The position numbers and the translations under genes were made by a program. A stretch of DNA of 51,864 bases from Atopobiaceae bacterium (GTDB lineage Bacteria; Actinomycetota; Coriobacteriia; Coriobacteriales; Atopobiaceae): assembly GCA_017545665.1 (NCBI GenBank), contig JAFWKQ010000001.1, positions 1 through 51,864 on the forward strand, given 5' to 3'. The stretch's first letter is position 1. Every line of letters starts with the position of its first letter. This document shows positions 29,125 to 38,100 of this stretch, in pieces. The notes beneath the pieces were generated by a model. It saw only the letters and a list, made by a program, of their open reading frames with translations, did not search any database and was not told where the DNA came from.

Positions 29125-29346
29125 TTACGTGAGCGTGATGCTCAGGTCGCCGTTTCCGTCCACCGAGTAGCCGACATCAACGCCGTGCTCTTCGAAGTAC
29201 GCCTGCACCGCAGCCTCGATGCCACCCTCTCCGAGCAGGGCCTTCAGCTCTTCGAGCGCTTCGACAACCGTGTCAGCGTCTTCGCTCAGGGTGCCGCCGA
29301 GATTCGTTACAATCTCGCCGATGGCCTCTACTGCCGTGTCTGCCAT
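29125..29346 (-). CDS. Small baseplate-associated protein, 73 aa
   Basis: Helical and acidic (TAVEAIGEIVTNLGGTLSED, ALEELKALLGEGG), ending in FEEHG, then SVDGNGDLSITLT. The same kind of ending (LTEHGAAINL, then DGDLDISIT) closes the next gene upstream, so the two share a C-terminal module. Probably a small part of the adsorption apparatus. ATG at 29346 after AGGAGG. Confidence 0.65.
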   Translation of the reverse strand: MADTAVEAIGEIVTNLGGTLSEDADTVVEALEELKALLGEGGIEAAVQAYFEEHGVDVGYSVDGNGDLSITLT

Positions 29347-29355
29347 GTATCCTCC

Positions 29356-29844
29356 TTACGTGATAGAGATGTCGAGGTCACCGTCAGTCACGGTGAGATT
29401 GATTGCCGCGCCATGCTCAGTCAGCCAGTCAATGACGAACTCCTGAATCTGGTCATCCACGCTCTCTGGCGGCTCCATGCTGTTGACCGCGCTCTTGAGT
29501 ATCGCCACCACGAAGCTGGCCGTGCTGTACTCGTTCGTCCCGTCAGACAGCGTGAAGTAGGCGTTGCACGCGCGGCCAGTCACGCTCGCAGCGCTCCGCT
29601 CGTCGACGGTTGCCGTAACGACGTTGCCGTCGATGGTGGCCGCGCCACGGTAGTAGTGCTCGCCGTCTGGCAGCGCGAACTCGACGTACGCCGACGTGAT
29701 GCCGCTCAGGTCTGCTGGATCGTCGTGATCGTAGATGCTCGCCGCGATTGTCGTTCCGTTCACATCGCCTTGTCGGATTGTGACAACGTCCACGCGGTTG
29801 CGCGTGTTCTTGTCTAGGTTCAACTTGATGTTGAATACGTTCAT
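29356..29844 (-). CDS. BppU-N-like baseplate protein, 162 aa
   Basis: Pattern of the BppU N-terminal (DUF2479) beta-sandwich: VVTIRQGDVNGTTIAASIYD, DLSGITSAYVEFALPDG, RGAATIDGNVVTATVDE, CNAYFTLSDGTNEYS. Such domains join receptor-binding proteins to the baseplate. A short helical linker and the EHG ... GDLDISIT end, shared with the 73-aa protein downstream, follow. It probably anchors the variable adhesin. Confidence 0.75.
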   Translation of the reverse strand: MNVFNIKLNLDKNTRNRVDVVTIRQGDVNGTTIAASIYDHDDPADLSGITSAYVEFALPDGEHYYRGAATIDGNVVTATVDERSAASVTGRACNAYFTLSDGTNEYSTASFVVAILKSAVNSMEPPESVDDQIQEFVIDWLTEHGAAINLTVTDGDLDISIT

Positions 29845-29856
29845 GCGTCACCTCCC

Positions 29857-31695
29857 CTACGCGATGCGGACTGCGCGGATGTAGCCAGTGACGCTCAATG
29901 CTGCGCCGCTGTTCTGATAGACGTTCAAGTAGACCGTGGTTCGGCTCGTCCTCGTCGTTATCCAGCCCGTATGCGATGCCGTGATGCCGCCGCTGACCGC
30001 CTGCTTGCTCTCGCCCGTCTGGCGCAGAACCGCGTCGGTCACGCTGCCGCTGCCAGTGGCGAGGTCGATTACCCTGCGGCCAGTCGAGTTCTCGGCGAAG
30101 CCGACGTTGCCCTCGATTGACCAAGTGCCAGGGTCGAGGGTCACCGACGCTATTGACGTGCCGCTGTTGTTCAGGACGCTCACCGTGTCACTATCCGTGA
30201 GCATCGTGCCGATTGGGCTTGTGTGGCTCGCGACGGTAATACCGCCGCCCACGGAAACGTCTCCGTCAATCGACGTATCGCCGTTCACGGACATTCTTCC
30301 ATCGGCGAAATCCAGCGCGACGCCGCCTAGTTCCTCATGAATCGGAGCGCCCTTGTCCTCAGCCGCTGGCGTCATGACAAAGTCCGGGCTGAACAGTTCA
30401 TCCGTTGAGCCGTAAAGTATTCCAGCGTAGCTGCCGCTGTCGAACTGCTCCCCGTCTGAGTCAAGCACGTCGTAGGTGTCGCCGCTTGACAGCGTGACCG
30501 TCATGCCTGAGTCGAGTCCGTTAGGCAGCAGCACCTTCATCGTGGTTAGGTCAACCGTGTATCCGTCGTTAAGGCGTGCGCACAGCGCCTCGATGTACGC
30601 ATTGGTGTAATCCGTGCCAGCCGCCGCGCCGATACCGCCACCATAGATGCTGACAAGCTCGCCCTCGTACTTCACCTCATACAGACGATCAGAACCGTTC
30701 AGGATGCCGAACCGTGTTGGCTCGACGTTCACATGCGTCTCGCCCTCGTATCCGATTCGTGCGCCCTGTCTGCCGAACTTCGCGATGACGTTGGCGGCTG
30801 CGCTGCCCAAGCCGTCGTAGAAGGCGGTCTCGGCTCCGTAGCTCGCGACAATCATCCCCGAGCCGTCGAAGATTGACATGCCGTTGCTCGCGAGCAGCGC
30901 CTTGTAGCCAGCCGCGTGCTGCGCGTCGGACGCCTGACCGATTCCAGACGGGAGTACCCACAGGCCAGCTGACGTTACCGCGAGGTGCGCCATGATGTAG
31001 TCGCTCTGTGAGTCGGTAATGTCGAGAACGTACCATCCCTCCTGAGACGGGTTCGCCGATGGGTCTGGCGTGGCGATTGGCACGTAATCGCCTGAATCGA
31101 GCTCGAAGTAGACCGTGCCGTCCTGAACCGTCGTGTCGGTGGTGAGCACGTAGCTGCCGTGCTCGGAAATCCACGCGAGCGTCCCAGCCACGTCCTCGAT
31201 GACCGCGAGGTTCACGAGCGCCGTGCTGGCGGCTTGGTTGGCGGTCGCTGCGTTGGTGGCAGCAGACGTTGCTGATGCCTGAGCGCTCGTTGCAGCGCCA
31301 GCGGCGGTTGTCGCTGACTGCTGCGCGTTCGTAGCCGCCTGAGACGCAGTCGTAGCCGCCTGAGCAGCCGTGCCAGCGTCCGTCTGCGCCTGCGTAGCGG
31401 CATCGGCGGCGATGCCAGCCTGCGTCAGCGCCTCGTTCGCCTGAGCGTCATCGGTTGTCGGGTGCGTGATATTGCCCTTCACCGTAGCCACGTGGTTTCT
31501 AATCTCCACCGTCACCCTGTCACCAGTGACAGCTTTGACCTCTGGGAGGCAGAGCGTCGGTTCGGTCGCGCCGTCGAGCAGCACGCGATACCGCCCGCCA
31601 ACAGACACGACCGTGCCAGTGTACGTTGTCGGCCTCTTGCCGCCCTTGCCGACGAGCGTTGCGAGCTTCTTGGCCACGTCAGCCACCAGCACCAC
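29857..31695 (-). CDS. Tail fibre/spike-like protein with OB-fold N-terminus, 612 aa
   Basis: Residues 20-75 (TYTGTVVSVGGRYRVLLDG, then GDRVTVEIRNHVATVKGNI) look like the OB-fold of baseplate hub/spike proteins. Residues 85-160 are an Ala/Thr/Gln-rich stretch (repeats such as AATTASQAATNAQQ) likely to form a trimeric coiled coil. The remaining 450 residues are beta-rich and Gly/Ser/Thr-rich, ending in TVYLNVYQNSGAALSVTGYI. A fibre or spike next to the adhesin is the best reading. Start: GTG 31695 with GGGAG. Confidence 0.75.
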   Translation of the reverse strand: MVLVADVAKKLATLVGKGGKRPTTYTGTVVSVGGRYRVLLDGATEPTLCLPEVKAVTGDRVTVEIRNHVATVKGNITHPTTDDAQANEALTQAGIAADAATQAQTDAGTAAQAATTASQAATNAQQSATTAAGAATSAQASATSAATNAATANQAASTALVNLAVIEDVAGTLAWISEHGSYVLTTDTTVQDGTVYFELDSGDYVPIATPDPSANPSQEGWYVLDITDSQSDYIMAHLAVTSAGLWVLPSGIGQASDAQHAAGYKALLASNGMSIFDGSGMIVASYGAETAFYDGLGSAAANVIAKFGRQGARIGYEGETHVNVEPTRFGILNGSDRLYEVKYEGELVSIYGGGIGAAAGTDYTNAYIEALCARLNDGYTVDLTTMKVLLPNGLDSGMTVTLSSGDTYDVLDSDGEQFDSGSYAGILYGSTDELFSPDFVMTPAAEDKGAPIHEELGGVALDFADGRMSVNGDTSIDGDVSVGGGITVASHTSPIGTMLTDSDTVSVLNNSGTSIASVTLDPGTWSIEGNVGFAENSTGRRVIDLATGSGSVTDAVLRQTGESKQAVSGGITASHTGWITTRTSRTTVYLNVYQNSGAALSVTGYIRAVRIA

Positions 31696-32746
31696 CCCAA
31701 AGCTCCCTCGTTGACGTGAGGGTGAGCTTCATGCCAACCTCAACGTCGCACTGAATCTTGATGTCCTGAATACACGCGACCTCGTTCGCGTTGAGCTTCG
31801 ATAGCTCCAACTTAACGGCCATGCCAAGCCAAAGCGGCATGTACCCCGCCTTGAGCGTGTACGTCCTCGTCACGACGGACAACTCCCTGAGCCGCCGCTG
31901 CGTGTAATCGTCGACGGCCTCCTGCGTCGGATTCGCCATCAGCCCATCGGGGTTCGTCTCCCTCACGGAGACCACCCTGCCTCTTACGGGGATCGAGATT
32001 GGCGATGACGGGTCATCGTTGATGGCGACCGAGCTGAAGTGCTGGTCTCCGCCAGACCAGATGACCTCCAACTTGTTCGGGATGCCGAAAAGCGAGGTCT
32101 CCCTGTCCATGTCTGCCCAGAGGACTCCGCGCTCGTCCGTGTCTGACAGCGTCATGGTCGGGTTGAGCGACCACGGCGCTGACTTCGGCTCTATGCGGAG
32201 CCGCCCCATGCCGTCTATGAGCATGGTGAGGTCTGCGGCATCGAGCACCGCCCAGAGCATCGTGAGCCACGTGTCATCCTCGCCAGCGACTATCGGGCTG
32301 GTGAGCGTCACGTCGCTCTCGTACTCTATGAGCGGAGCCCGCATGTGCGAGCAGATGAGCCTGATGGCATCGTCGACCTCGCCAGAGACCTCCCAGCCAA
32401 CGGGAGGGCTATCGTCCGCAAGCTCAAGAAGCGGCGAATGTGCCTCGACCGAGAACGTCCGCTTGGTACCCTCGGACTTGTCCTTGGACGCCTGGCAGAG
32501 CATCGTCGCCACGGGATAGCGCTCAGTCACGCGGCTCTGCGTGGCGTCGCACCATGCGCGGACGTAGCACTCGTACTCTGGGAAGGTCTCGTCGACCTCA
32601 AGCGCGCCCGAAAGAAGCGTCTCGGTCGACGAGTCCCAAGTGACCGAGCAGGACGAGACGCTGTCAAGCGCCTCCATGTCCATCCAAGTATCTGGGTCTA
32701 CCAGACTGTAGCGCCACGTGACCTGAAGGCTCCTAGTCCAGTCCAT
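31679..32746 (-). CDS. Phage tail/baseplate hub-like protein, 355 aa
   Basis: Layout typical of the tail-hub proteins of Gram-positive siphoviruses: beta-rich start (VTWDSSTETLLSGALEVDE), CDATQSRVTERYPVATMLC, a helical ICSHM region, LTMLIDGMGRLRIEPKSAP, an IPNKLEVIWSGG centre, and QRRLRELSVVTRTYTLK near the end. It probably forms part of the tail-tip channel between the Dit-like protein and the fibre. The stop overlaps the next GTG region by 17 bases. Confidence 0.7.
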   Translation of the reverse strand: MDWTRSLQVTWRYSLVDPDTWMDMEALDSVSSCSVTWDSSTETLLSGALEVDETFPEYECYVRAWCDATQSRVTERYPVATMLCQASKDKSEGTKRTFSVEAHSPLLELADDSPPVGWEVSGEVDDAIRLICSHMRAPLIEYESDVTLTSPIVAGEDDTWLTMLWAVLDAADLTMLIDGMGRLRIEPKSAPWSLNPTMTLSDTDERGVLWADMDRETSLFGIPNKLEVIWSGGDQHFSSVAINDDPSSPISIPVRGRVVSVRETNPDGLMANPTQEAVDDYTQRRLRELSVVTRTYTLKAGYMPLWLGMAVKLELSKLNANEVACIQDIKIQCDVEVGMKLTLTSTRELWGGAGG

Positions 32747-35137
32747 CTACGCCTCCACCCTCGTGACGGCGAACGTGACGTGGACAGCGCCCTCCGCATG
32801 CGCGTACGAGATGTCGCTGACCTGTATGTGCGCCCAGTAGCCAGAGCCATATGGCTCTCGGACGTGGCAGTCTCCCATGTAGGCGGCGAGCGACCTCACC
32901 TCGTTGGTCTGTGCGAGGCCGTTGTACCTGACGATGTCGCAAGACCACGTCGCGGTGTGTCCGCGCTGCGTGCCGTACCTCGTGACCGGATACTTCCTGC
33001 CAGCCCACTCGTTGAGCGATGACTGCTTCTGCCATTGCTCGGACACGTCGATGTTGTACGGGAGCACGACGCGATGGCCTGAGTACACCAAGCCTTCGGA
33101 GTCGTTGGAAGGTTCCTCGTCGAAGGATTCCTCCCATTGGATGACGATTCCTGGGCCTTTCCAGTTGAAGACGGAGTCGGAGTATCCGACCGCGCCCGTG
33201 CTGTCATCGACCGCGACCACTCTGTAGACGCACTCGCCGAAGGTCGGGTGCGGGTCGACGCAGAACACCGTGCCGTCGTTCGGCATGCCGTCAAGGACAA
33301 GCTCGGTGCCGTCATTCGTGACCCTCCACACCGAGAGCGTCAGACCGCTCCTGAGCGCGCCGTCCGGCCCGTCCGTGCAGGTCGGGTACACCGTTGCGGC
33401 AAGCGTCTCGGGGTCGAACGTGGCGCTACAGTCGCATCCGTAAATCTCCGACGCGGAGATGTCGCACTCGAAGTCGGCTGGCGTGGCGTCACCGACCATG
33501 CCCAACTTCGTGATGACGCTCGCGTTGACCACGTAGCTCATGCCGCCGACGAATATCGCGTCCTGCGGCATCAGCGAGATTGAATAGGTCGTGTCACCGT
33601 CGAAGACGTGCTCACCCGACCAGATGAGGTCTCCCTGAGTGACGTAGACCGTCTCTCCGTCAGAGCCGATGGTCTCATAGTCATCAGCGGCCACGATCTG
33701 CACGACGCAGCGCTCTGCGGCGTTGGCCTCGCTCAGTGGCGGCGTTGTCACCTCTATCTCAAGCGGGTAGGAGTCCATGTCGGACACCGAGATTGTCGGC
33801 GACGGAAGCGAGTAGGCCGTGAAGCTGCCCACCGCAGACCACGGAGACCAGTCGGTGTTCGAGTTGGTGTTCAGACCGCCCTTGGTCTTCACCTGCCAAG
33901 TCACCTCGTCACCGTCACCAGCGATGGTGTTCGGCGTGAACGTGTAGTACTGTAGCGACGTGACGCCAGACCAGAACTCAAACTGCCCGTTGCACGCAAT
34001 CATCAGGTCGTACTCCGTCTGCGCGGAGCCGTCTTCGGAGTTGTGCGTCCAAGAGAGTGTGAGACTGCTGTCAACGTCAACGACCGCTGGCACGATTCCG
34101 AGCGTCGGGGCTGTCGGCCTCGTGCCAATCGTGCAGCCGATGGTGAACCTATTCGGCTCGTAGGTCGCGTAGCCCGACTTCTGGTAGTATTCCTCCGCGC
34201 GAGACTCCGTGCGCCTGAGCCTGAAGTAGTACGTCTTGCCAGTGTCAAGGCCAGTGATGGTACACCAATTCTCGCCCTTGGCGTTAGGCGCGCCAGTGTA
34301 GCCCGTGTAGGTCTCTATGTCATCGCTATGGTTCTTCCAGGCGTTGACATCGGTCGAGTACTCCACGGTGTAGCCGTCACCAGAGTAGCCGCTGTCCTTC
34401 CAACTGAGCTTCACGGAGCCGCTTGTGGCGTTACACGAGACCAGCTTGCAGGCAAAGTCGGTGGGCGCGTTCGGCCTACCGTAGTACGTCACGGTTGGCA
34501 GCGAGAGGTTTCCGGTCGACTTGCCCTTGGCGTCAGTTGTCCAACAGGCGCGGAAGCGGTACCTCTTGCCGTTGGACAGACTGAGCGATGGCGGGTTGGC
34601 GCTTGAAGTCGAGTAGGTCTTGAGCTTGTTGAACTTGCCGCTACCGTTTGCCTCGGAGTACACGATGATGTGGCTCGCGAGGGCTGGCGCGGTGTCCCAC
34701 GTGATTCGGTAGATGCTGCCTTGGTAGTAGTCGAGGTCGAGGTCTGGCGGCTGCATGAACTCCGTGTGCAGGTTCACCCACTTGGGGTTCTGGATGTTGT
34801 TGGAGTACGCGCCAGCGGACTTCCAGCGGTAGTTGCCCTTGCTGTCCTTGGTCGCGTACGGCCTGACGTAGCAGCGAACCTTCGTGGAGGTCGGCGCATC
34901 GTCGGGAGTCCACACGCTCTGGAACCAGTTGCCGCTCTTGTAGTGCTCCCACGTGTCGTTGCTCACGCTCGACTCGTAGATAATCCATCTACCATTGGTG
35001 GTGTTCCAGTACTCCCACCAGACCTCGAAGCGGTCGGTGGTAGTGCCGGTGTCGAACTTCCACTGGGCGAGCACGGTGCCGTCCTGCTGGTTCAGGACGG
35101 CACATTGGAGGCTGTTGACCTTCCATACGGTTGCCAT
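32747..35137 (-). CDS. Tail protein with fibronectin-III-like domains, 796 aa
   Basis: The first 450 residues contain three or four Fn3-like units (VKLSWKDSGYSGDGYTVEYS, GLDTGKTYYFRLRRTESR, SLTLSWTHNSEDGS, VTWQVKTKGGLN). The C-terminal 130 residues (EVRSLAAYMGDCHVREPYGS, WAHIQVSDISYAHAEGAVHV) resemble the end of distal tail proteins. Fn3 domains often decorate phage tails and touch carbohydrates. It follows the tape measure, as distal tail proteins do. ATG at 35137 after GGAGGTAGC. Confidence 0.8.
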   Translation of the reverse strand: MATVWKVNSLQCAVLNQQDGTVLAQWKFDTGTTTDRFEVWWEYWNTTNGRWIIYESSVSNDTWEHYKSGNWFQSVWTPDDAPTSTKVRCYVRPYATKDSKGNYRWKSAGAYSNNIQNPKWVNLHTEFMQPPDLDLDYYQGSIYRITWDTAPALASHIIVYSEANGSGKFNKLKTYSTSSANPPSLSLSNGKRYRFRACWTTDAKGKSTGNLSLPTVTYYGRPNAPTDFACKLVSCNATSGSVKLSWKDSGYSGDGYTVEYSTDVNAWKNHSDDIETYTGYTGAPNAKGENWCTITGLDTGKTYYFRLRRTESRAEEYYQKSGYATYEPNRFTIGCTIGTRPTAPTLGIVPAVVDVDSSLTLSWTHNSEDGSAQTEYDLMIACNGQFEFWSGVTSLQYYTFTPNTIAGDGDEVTWQVKTKGGLNTNSNTDWSPWSAVGSFTAYSLPSPTISVSDMDSYPLEIEVTTPPLSEANAAERCVVQIVAADDYETIGSDGETVYVTQGDLIWSGEHVFDGDTTYSISLMPQDAIFVGGMSYVVNASVITKLGMVGDATPADFECDISASEIYGCDCSATFDPETLAATVYPTCTDGPDGALRSGLTLSVWRVTNDGTELVLDGMPNDGTVFCVDPHPTFGECVYRVVAVDDSTGAVGYSDSVFNWKGPGIVIQWEESFDEEPSNDSEGLVYSGHRVVLPYNIDVSEQWQKQSSLNEWAGRKYPVTRYGTQRGHTATWSCDIVRYNGLAQTNEVRSLAAYMGDCHVREPYGSGYWAHIQVSDISYAHAEGAVHVTFAVTRVEA

Positions 35138-35138
35138 G

Positions 35139-38100
35139 CTACCTCCTGCCCATCCTCGTGAGCCTCTGCGCCTCGTCGAACGTCGCGTCCATCGCCTTCG
35201 CGAGGGCGCTATCGGGAGCCACGGTGAGGTCGCCGATTATGTAAGTGTTCCCGCCGCTCGCGGGAGCGGCGCTGCCGATTCGCCTCGTCATGCCGTCAGC
35301 GATGGCGTCGGCGATTGGCAGCATGTACTTCTTGTTGGTGAGCGGCACCACAGCACCGCCCGTTGCCCAGTTAGCGACCGCCTCGACGCCGTCCTCACCA
35401 ATCCATCCCTGGTTGGTGAGCGTCGCCTTGGTGGCGATGTAGCCAGCGGCATGGCGCGGGATGACGGGACGGTTGTTCATGCCGCCAGTGGCCTGCTTGG
35501 TGGTCTTCTCAACAGTCGTGACCGTCGCAGTGGCACGCATGCCGTCGATGCTCCACATCTTGCGCTGGATGCTGTCGAGCTTCGCCGATGCGTAGTCATC
35601 GAGGTTCGCTGTCGGGAAGGCCTTTGTGGCATCGAGCTTGTTGAGGTCACCCTGAAGCGTCTTGGTATCCTCGGAAGCCTTGTCGTTCAGCTCCACGGTC
35701 GGGGTCGGTGCCTCGTCTCCAAGGGCCTCAAGCTGCGCCTTGGTGTCGAGCGCCGCCTGAGCCGCGTCGGAGTCGTCAACGTAGTACTGCGTGATGACCT
35801 CGGACGGAATCTCGGCGAGGTCATTCCTGATGTCGTAAATCTTGCCCTCGGTGTCGAAGATTGAGCCGTTGTCGCCGATGTAGAAGGTCTTGTCACCGAC
35901 CTTCACCTCGTCAAGACCAGCGATGAGCGTCATGGTCGCTTCGAGGTCTTCGCCAGCCTGCTCGTACATCGACTGGAAGGCCGATGCCGTGAGCGTCGAC
36001 ATGCGCTCCGCAGCCTCGGGAACCTGCTCAAGGGCGCTGTTCCACGTCCACATCTGGACGCCGCCGTCCTCAAGCGCGGAGATTACCTGCTCCATGGAGC
36101 CGCCAGCGTCGGAGAACGCCGCCGCGAGACGGTTCATGTCGACCTTGTTCAGCTCGTCGGCGTTCGCGTGTACCGCCTTCAGCCCCTCCGCCATCGCGTT
36201 GAAGCCGCCGTTCGTGCCGCCAATCTCGTCGACCGCCTTGGAGAGTCGGTTCATGTTTCCGGTAACGTCAGCCGCTACCGTGTCGTTGCGTTTGTCGAAC
36301 TCTTCCTGCGCCTTCGCTGCCTGCTCAAGAACGTCCTTGTTCTTGTTCAGCTCGCGGTTCGCGTCGGCAATCTTGTAGTCGAGCTTGGTCATGGCATCGC
36401 CAGCCCTGCTCATCTCGGAGCGGTAGTTGCTCATGGCCTTCTCGGCGTCACTGACTTCCTTCTCGTACGCCGCAGCTATCTTGCTCTCGTCGAAGTTGCT
36501 GCCGTAGACGCTTCGCGCATGCTCGAAGTACTTCTTCCTGCCGTCATCCTGCGTCAGCGTGTTGTACTTCTCCTGAGCCTCGTTCAGCTTGTCCTGCGCA
36601 GCGGCCCACTCGCTCACGGCCTGCGCATAGTCATCGCTGTAGTAGTCGATGAGCGCCTGCTGCTTGCGCGCGTCGATGTTGGCGAGGATAACGTCGTTCT
36701 GCTCTAGAATCTTCCCAGTGGTGGTGTCGATGATGTTGTTGTACTCGTCAAGCCCGTACGTGGTTCCGCAAGCATCGTTCACGGCCATGAGAGCCGCTTC
36801 CAGCTTGTAAGCCTCGTCACCAGTCAGACCAGTCTTGCCGCCAAGTTCCTCGATGACGCTGCCGTAGTAGTCCATCTGACCAGCGAACGCGCCGTATTGA
36901 CGGTTGCTGTCCTCGATGGTGTTCGCGAGGTCGGCAAGCCTGCTCTCGTAGTCCTCGGAGTCGGACGCAAGCTCACGGAGCGAGCTGCCCACCAGCTCGA
37001 TGTCGCTCGCCGTGAACTCGGACACGCTGCCGACATTCAGGAGGGCGTCTGACAGACCCTTGGTGGCCCTCTCGTGGTCTCTGTACGTCCTGTACAGATC
37101 GACGAGCTTGCTCACGATGAGCGCGATGCCGCCAACGACGAGACCGAGCGCGAGGCCCTTGACGATTGACATGCCGAAGCTGCCAGCTACCAGCTTGACC
37201 TTTGACATCATGGTCATGGTTTCATCGCCGAGAGATTCGATTGTCTCATCACCGCTCGCAGCGGCGCGTTTGACAAGCTCCAAACCAGTGACGGTTTTGT
37301 TGACCCACTCGCCGAACTCGTCATACGAGGTCATCGCGGTAGCGCCGATGGAGAGCAGCGGGCCAATCGCGGCGGCCATGCCGCCAGCGGCCACGATCCA
37401 CTTCTTCTGCTCGACGCTGAGTGACGAGAACCATTCGGAAGCGGTCTGGATGGCACCAGAGAGAGACTTAATCCAAGGGGCAGCGCCCTCGCCAAGCTCG
37501 GCGAGCGCGTTCTGGCCGATGTTCTTCATAATCTGAAGCTGGCCAGAGAAGCCCTCGGCCTTCTTAGCGGCCTCGTTCGCTGCGTCGCCAGCCTCGCCCC
37601 ACTGGTCTGAGATGCCCTTCCAAGCGTCTTCGGACATGCGGAGGTTGTCATCGAGGCCGTCGATGGTCTGCATCAGCCCCTCGATGGCCTGCTTCTGGCG
37701 CACGGACGTGATCTTGAAGCCCTGGAGCACCGCGTCAGCGGAGCCGCCAGCGGCCTCGATGTCGTTCAGGCCTTGGATGAACGCCTGCATGACCTTGGTC
37801 GGGTCGTTCTCCCATGCCTGCACGAAATCGTCGGCTGACATGTGGGCGACATCCGCGATGCCTTGCAAGGAGTTCTTAGCGGCCTCCATGTTCGCGCTGA
37901 GTTCGCCGAACACGGCCTCCGAATCGGTCTCCCAAGCCTCGCTGAACTCGTCGGCGCTCATGCCCATCATGTTCGCGAACACGGTCAGCTTGTCACCGCT
38001 CTCGTCGACCGCAGCGTTGACGCTCTCGAACGTGGCGTCAATGTTGCCGCCAGCTGATGCCACAGCCGTCTCGAAGAAGGACATGGTCTTGCTGATTGCG

